A DNA stretch of 9,048 nt from Myxococcota bacterium (GTDB taxonomy: Bacteria; Myxococcota; Polyangia; GCA-2747355; JAKLHH01), in NCBI GenBank assembly GCA_022710245.1, contig JAKLHH010000233.1, forward strand, positions 1-9,048. The letters are read 5' to 3'. The notes beneath the pieces were generated by a model that ran no database searches, was not told the DNA's origin, and worked only from the letters and a program-made list of their open reading frames with translations. Both the position numbers and the translations under genes were made by a program. Below, in pieces: positions 5,565-9,048 of the stretch (position 1 is its first letter; the number at the start of each line of letters is the position of its first letter).

Positions 5565-8500
5565 TTGGCTGACGATCGGTCCAAGCTGAAGGGCGACCTC
5601 AAGGGGATCATGGGCGGCGACGACGACGCGTCGTGGGACGACGCGATCGACGAGTGGGAGAAGGCGCTCGCGATCCCGCAGGATCCCGCCGAGGCCGCCG
5701 AGGCCGCCGAGCCCGCTGCCGCCGCCGCCGCGAAACCCGCGGCGGCGAAGGGCGGGCCCCAGAAGAAGCGGGATGAGCGTGACCCGTTCTCCGACTTCAT
5801 CGAGGGGGAGATGGAGCTCCCGGATGATGGCGGCGAGGCGCTGGGCAGCCTCCTCGGCAGCCCGGCCGTCGAGGAGCCGACCCCGATCAGGCGCATGCCG
5901 GTGAAGGCACCGGCCGCCGGCCCCGCTGTCTCTTCCCGGAGCGTGCCGCCGGAGCGTCCCGCAGGGGGCCCCTTCGATGACGTCGGGGTCGTCCCGGGCC
6001 AGGTGGTGCCAGGCGAGGAGATCGAGATCGAAGCGCGCCAGGATCGACGGTCCAAGATGCGCGACTTCGTCGAGGAGCCCACCCCGATCTCGTTCCCCGA
6101 GGGGCCGACCATCCCGCGCGGCAAGCCCGGGGAGACGCTGGAGGAGCCGACGCCCGTGCGGCGCGCCGAGCCGGACCGCACCCGCGTGACCGCCAAGCTC
6201 TTCACTCCTGAGCCTGGCGCCAAGCGGCCCTCGGCCCCGCCACCGAAGCCGGCGCGGCCTGCCGCCCCGCCGAGCGCGCCGAGGAAGCAGGCCGGTGCGC
6301 CCCCCGCGCCGCCCGCTGCCCCCGCGGCGCCGCCCGCCCCCGCGGCGTCGCCCGCCGCCCCCCCGGCGCCTCCCATGGCTGCCGCGCCGAGCGCCGCGGC
6401 CAGGCCGGCGGCGTCGCGGCCCGCCGCGCCGCTGAAGCCGTCGGGCTCGGAGCTGGACTTCGATCTGCTCCTCGACGGCATCGGAGCCGAGCCGGCTTCC
6501 GCGCCGCTCGCTCCGACACCTCCTTCGCCCGCGCTGGTGGACACCGGGATCGATCTCTACGCCGACGGCGAGGGGCAGCGCACACCTGCGCCGGTCAAGC
6601 CGCCGCCGCCGGTCGACATCTTCGACGAGCTCGTCGCTCCTGCTGAGCCCGAGCCGGCCGAGGAGCAGATCCAGGCAGGGGAGGTCCTCCCCCGTCCCGC
6701 GGTCGCGGAGCCTCCCTCGGCCTTCCTGCTCCCCACCGATCTCGAAGACGAGCCAGCGCCCGAGGCGGGCGAGCCACCGCTCCCCGAAGGGCTGCTCCGC
6801 GTCGATCTGGCGGCGCTCCAGGCGCCGGAGCGCGGGACCCCGGTGGCCTGCAGCCAGGCCTACTGGCAGCAGCTCAGCGAGCGCCTCCAGCTGGAGGCGA
6901 GCCTCACCGACAGCGCGGCCCGCGCCGCCGAGCTCGAGCTGATGGTGGCGCGCGCCTTCGAGGGGCTGGGCGAGACCGACGAGGCGCTCAGCCACTACCG
7001 CGAGGTGCTGAACCATAGGCCCGGCCATGTGCCAGCGCTGCGCGAGCTGCGGCGGATCTACAGCGCCCGCCGCGAGACCGACCAGGTCGCCGACCTCCTG
7101 TCCCAGACCGCAGAGCGCGTGGGTCCCGAGGAGCGGCGCGCGCTCCTGGCCGTGCGCGCCGAGCTGCTCTGGACGCGCTCCGGCGATGACGCCGGCGCCC
7201 GGGCGGTGCTCGATCAGATCGCCGATCCGGCGGTGCGTGATCTGCGCACGCTCCTCGTCCGTGTGGATCTCGCGGCCGCGAGCCGCGATCAGGACGAGCT
7301 GACCCACCTCCTCGGCACCCTCGCCGAGGTGATCCAGGACAGCGCCATCAGCGCCGCGCTGCAGACCGAGCTCGGGCGCCTGCACGAGGCGCGCCTCGCT
7401 GCCGAGCCTGCTGCGGTCGCCTACCGCCGCGCCCAGGCGGCTGTCCCCTCGGCAGCCGCGCAGGAGGCGCTCCTGCGGCTGGCCGCGAGCCAGCAAGACG
7501 CCCGGACGGTCGCCGAGCAGCTGGCGGCCCAGGCGGAAGCCGCCAGCGGGAGCTGGGGCGCGCGGCGGCGACGCCGGCGCGCCGTCCTCGGCCGCCACCA
7601 GGGCGTCAGCGAGGTGGAGCCGCTCGCGGAGCTCACCGAGGCGCGTGCGCTCGCCCCGGAGGATCCTCTGATCCTCGAGGAGCTCGCCGCGGCGCGGATC
7701 GCCGCTGGTGACGCGGCGGGTGGGCTGGAGGCCTCCCTGCAACTCGCCCGCGTGCTCCCCGACGCGGGCGAGCAGATGCTGGTCCTGCTCGAGGCGAGCC
7801 AGCTCGCCGAGCACGCGCTGCAGGACCGGGCGCGTGCGCTCGAGCTCTGCGATGAGGCAGCGCTGGTCTCGCCGGACTCGCCGCACGTCCGCGGCCGCCG
7901 GGCCGCGCTGCTGCGCTGGGATCCGGATCCCGAGCGCCGCCTCGAGGCGGTCCGTGCTGCCGCGGCGGCGGCTCACGGCAAGGAGCAGGCGGTTCAGCGC
8001 CTGGCGGCGGCGGCTATCCTCGAGGAGGAGCTCGCCCGCCCGGACGACGCCTCGCACGAGCTGATCGCCTGCCTCGAGCAGGACCCTGGGTGCCCGCCCG
8101 CCCTCGCGCGCCTGGAGCGGATCTACCGTGCGTCCGGCAGCCTCGACCGGCTCGCGGCCGCGCTCGATACCGCCGCCGACGCCGTCGAGGACGTTCAGCA
8201 AGCGGCGGAGCTACGCGAGCGCGCGATCTCCCTCTACGAGGGACCGCTGGGTCAGCCCGACGCTGCGCTCCGGCGCCTGCGTCAGCTGCAGGACACGACC
8301 TCCGGGCCCTTCATCCGTCAGGCGATCCGCCGCAGCCTCACGGCGCTCGGCCACCACGAGGACCTCGCGGACGAGCTCTCGCTCGAGGCGGGTGCGGCCA
8401 GCGATGGGGTGCAGGCCGCGTGCGCGTGGGCGCGCTGCGCGCATGCGCTGTGGGCCGCCGGACGCAAGGAGGAGGCCCTCGCCAGCTTCCGCATGGCGCT

Positions 8501-9048
8501 CTCGCGCCAGGCCGACCACCCCGTCGCCTGGTCCCTGATCGTGGGGCAGGCTGGGGCTGGCCGCTGGGCCGAGGTCGCCGAGATCTGGGCGGGCGTGCTC
8601 GACGCGCTGCCGGCCGCGGACGCACAGCGGCGCGCGCTGCAGCTCCGGCTCGCCTCGCTGCACGAGCACGAGCTCGGGGACGCCGCCGAGGCGCTGCGCT
8701 GGTACTCCGCCGCCGGCGAGGGCGCCGCCCCCGCCCCCGGCGCCGCCGCCGGGCTCCTGCGCGCGCTCCGGCGCACACGGAGCAGCGACCGGCTGCTCGC
8801 CGAGCTCCAGCGCGAGCTGGCGACGGTCAGCGCGCCGGCGGAGCGGCTCTCGCTGCTGGTCGCCGCAGGCGACGTCAGCCGCCGCTCGGGGGCCGAGTGG
8901 GCCACCGCGGAGCGGCTCTATCGGCAGGCGCTGGAGGAGGTGCCGCATCACCCCGTGGCGCGCGCCGCGCTCGAGCACCTCTACTTCTCGCAGCAGGCCT
9001 GGCAGCCGCTCGCCGACCTGCTCCTCGCAGATCTGAAGGAGGCGAGCG
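5565..9048 (+). CDS. Second large disordered-plus-TPR protein, TTG start (3' partial)
   Basis: A frame of 1161 complete codons runs from TTG 5565 to the window edge without a stop; I translated it by hand. TTG is chosen because GGGAGGAAG lies at 5553-5561, six bases from GGAGG to the start; the next in-frame ATG, at 5610, has no comparable site. The N-terminus (MADDRSKLKGDLKG) is charged with no signal peptide, so the protein is probably cytoplasmic. Residues 22-38 form a likely amphipathic helix with W24 and W31. Residues about 40-410 are disordered: an Ala run, three EEPTP[I/V] motifs (103, 170, 193), a Pro/Ala tract (220-292) and acidic-hydrophobic patches. From about 425 onward come TPR-like helix pairs, for example 456-512 (VARAFEGLGETDEALSHYREVL), around 953-990 and 1111-1140. 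Six consecutive arginines stand at 667-672. Architecture resembles the upstream gene, suggesting a paralogous or partner scaffold. Whether it ends in the same C-terminal domain cannot be seen. Function unknown. Confidence 0.92.
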   Translation, partial: MADDRSKLKGDLKGIMGGDDDASWDDAIDEWEKALAIPQDPAEAAEAAEPAAAAAAKPAAAKGGPQKKRDERDPFSDFIEGEMELPDDGGEALGSLLGSPAVEEPTPIRRMPVKAPAAGPAVSSRSVPPERPAGGPFDDVGVVPGQVVPGEEIEIEARQDRRSKMRDFVEEPTPISFPEGPTIPRGKPGETLEEPTPVRRAEPDRTRVTAKLFTPEPGAKRPSAPPPKPARPAAPPSAPRKQAGAPPAPPAAPAAPPAPAASPAAPPAPPMAAAPSAAARPAASRPAAPLKPSGSELDFDLLLDGIGAEPASAPLAPTPPSPALVDTGIDLYADGEGQRTPAPVKPPPPVDIFDELVAPAEPEPAEEQIQAGEVLPRPAVAEPPSAFLLPTDLEDEPAPEAGEPPLPEGLLRVDLAALQAPERGTPVACSQAYWQQLSERLQLEASLTDSAARAAELELMVARAFEGLGETDEALSHYREVLNHRPGHVPALRELRRIYSARRETDQVADLLSQTAERVGPEERRALLAVRAELLWTRSGDDAGARAVLDQIADPAVRDLRTLLVRVDLAAASRDQDELTHLLGTLAEVIQDSAISAALQTELGRLHEARLAAEPAAVAYRRAQAAVPSAAAQEALLRLAASQQDARTVAEQLAAQAEAASGSWGARRRRRRAVLGRHQGVSEVEPLAELTEARALAPEDPLILEELAAARIAAGDAAGGLEASLQLARVLPDAGEQMLVLLEASQLAEHALQDRARALELCDEAALVSPDSPHVRGRRAALLRWDPDPERRLEAVRAAAAAAHGKEQAVQRLAAAAILEEELARPDDASHELIACLEQDPGCPPALARLERIYRASGSLDRLAAALDTAADAVEDVQQAAELRERAISLYEGPLGQPDAALRRLRQLQDTTSGPFIRQAIRRSLTALGHHEDLADELSLEAGAASDGVQAACAWARCAHALWAAGRKEEALASFRMALSRQADHPVAWSLIVGQAGAGRWAEVAEIWAGVLDALPAADAQRRALQLRLASLHEHELGDAAEALRWYSAAGEGAAPAPGAAAGLLRALRRTRSSDRLLAELQRELATVSAPAERLSLLVAAGDVSRRSGAEWATAERLYRQALEEVPHHPVARAALEHLYFSQQAWQPLADLLLADLKEAS
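5628..5678 (+). other. N-terminal acidic Trp-containing helix of gene 2
   Basis: Residues 22-38 of the second protein (ASWDDAIDEWEKALAIP) are predicted by eye to form an amphipathic helix. W24, A27/I28, W31 and A34/L35 lie on one face and Asp/Glu on the other, embedded between an Asp-rich turn and a disordered Ala-rich stretch. An isolated helix of this type at the tip of a disordered arm often serves as a docking peptide. That role is inference. Confidence 0.5.
5691..6790 (+). other. Pro/Ala/acidic disordered region of gene 2
   Basis: About 365 residues lack helix-repeat character. They start with two perfect 9-base GAGGCCGCC units (5691-5708, EAAEAA) and a run of alanines, then contain DPFSDFIEGEMELPD (73-87), the EEPTP motifs, a Pro/Ala tract at 6222-6440 (residues 220-292) made of PAPP/APAA-type units, and acidic-hydrophobic patches such as SELDFDLLLDGI, DTGIDLYADGEG and VDIFDELV. 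A flexible, multivalent arm is likely. No known domain is recognised. Confidence 0.8.
5871..6158 (+). repeat. Three EEPTP[I/V] peptide motifs
   Basis: EEPTPIRR at 5871-5894, EEPTPISF at 6072-6095 and EEPTPVRR at 6141-6164 are in the same frame, spaced 67 and 23 residues apart in the disordered arm of the second protein. The first and third continue with two arginines. The codons differ between copies (CCG ACC CCG, CCC ACC CCG, CCG ACG CCC), so the repetition is at peptide level and not a recent DNA duplication. A Thr followed by Pro within acidic residues is a plausible phosphorylation or ligand motif; the binding partner is unknown. Confidence 0.8.
6837..9048 (+). other. TPR-like solenoid of gene 2 (continues beyond the window)
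   Basis: From about residue 425 the second protein is continuous helix pairs with TPR-type spacing: residues 456-512, a stretch near 675-720 following the Arg6 patch (LTEARALAPEDPLILEEL), around 953-990 (GRKEEALASFRMALSRQADHP) and 1111-1140 (WATAERLYRQALEEVPHHP). Several repeats are degenerate and Ala-rich. The array is cut by the right edge of the window, so its total length is unknown. Confidence 0.82.

Noticed and set aside
5610..5612. ATG as the start of the second gene
   Set aside because: It has no Shine-Dalgarno at proper spacing. TTG 5565 has GGAGG six bases upstream, and residues 1-15 fit the charged N-terminus.
1745..6544. 1599-codon open frame on the minus strand
   Set aside because: It crosses both + strand genes and their gap, and its translation is erratic (Arg/Pro/Ala/Gly/Ser-rich runs, changing character where it crosses from one + gene to the other). 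The + strand frames have coherent TPR periodicity. Long antisense frames are expected when G+C is this high because stop codons are rare.
5490..8201. 903-codon open frame on the minus strand
   Set aside because: It is antisense to the TTG-started gene, with a low-complexity Arg/Gly/Leu translation and no recognisable domain. The opposite strand gives TPR helices and a ribosome-binding site.
8661..8680. HEHEL in gene 2 as a zinc-peptidase motif
   Set aside because: HExxH requires His four residues after the first His. The sequence LHEHELGD does not satisfy it, and the segment lies within a TPR-like helix.

Overview
The window is about three-quarters G+C by eye, has almost no non-coding DNA, and carries two very large genes in tandem on the + strand. 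Both encode proteins with a long Ala/Pro/Glu-rich, probably disordered N-terminal part followed by a very long tetratricopeptide (TPR)-type alpha-solenoid. The composition, the GC-ending codons, the GTG/TTG start usage and the family of the first protein's C-terminal domain suggest a Myxococcota (former Deltaproteobacteria) genome, perhaps of the Polyangia type. This is inference, because no phylogenetic marker gene is present.

Layout: (1) Bases 2-5512 encode a protein that enters the window already in frame. It has a repeat-rich low-complexity region (about 2-700), a solenoid (about 725-4690) and a conserved C-terminal domain (about 4690-5509). (2) A 52-base gap at 5513-5564 contains a strong Shine-Dalgarno sequence and short GC-rich inverted repeats, but no terminator or promoter that I can recognise. 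(3) From a TTG at 5565 to the right edge, an uninterrupted frame of 1161 codons encodes a second, paralogous-style protein. It has about 410 residues of Pro/Ala/acidic disordered sequence and then TPR-like helices that run off the window. I translated it by hand codon by codon and found no stop codon.

The short gap and shared orientation suggest one operon. The shared architecture suggests two cytoplasmic scaffold or adaptor proteins that work together. No enzyme active site, signal peptide, membrane segment, RNA gene, mobile element or CRISPR array is visible. The partners and the process served are unknown. The unusual content lies in the disordered N-terminal parts: a perfect 60-bp in-frame tandem duplication and older dispersed repeats in gene 1, and three EEPTP[I/V] motifs plus several acidic-hydrophobic short motifs in gene 2. 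Long open frames on the opposite strand (up to 1599 codons) are taken to be GC-driven shadows.
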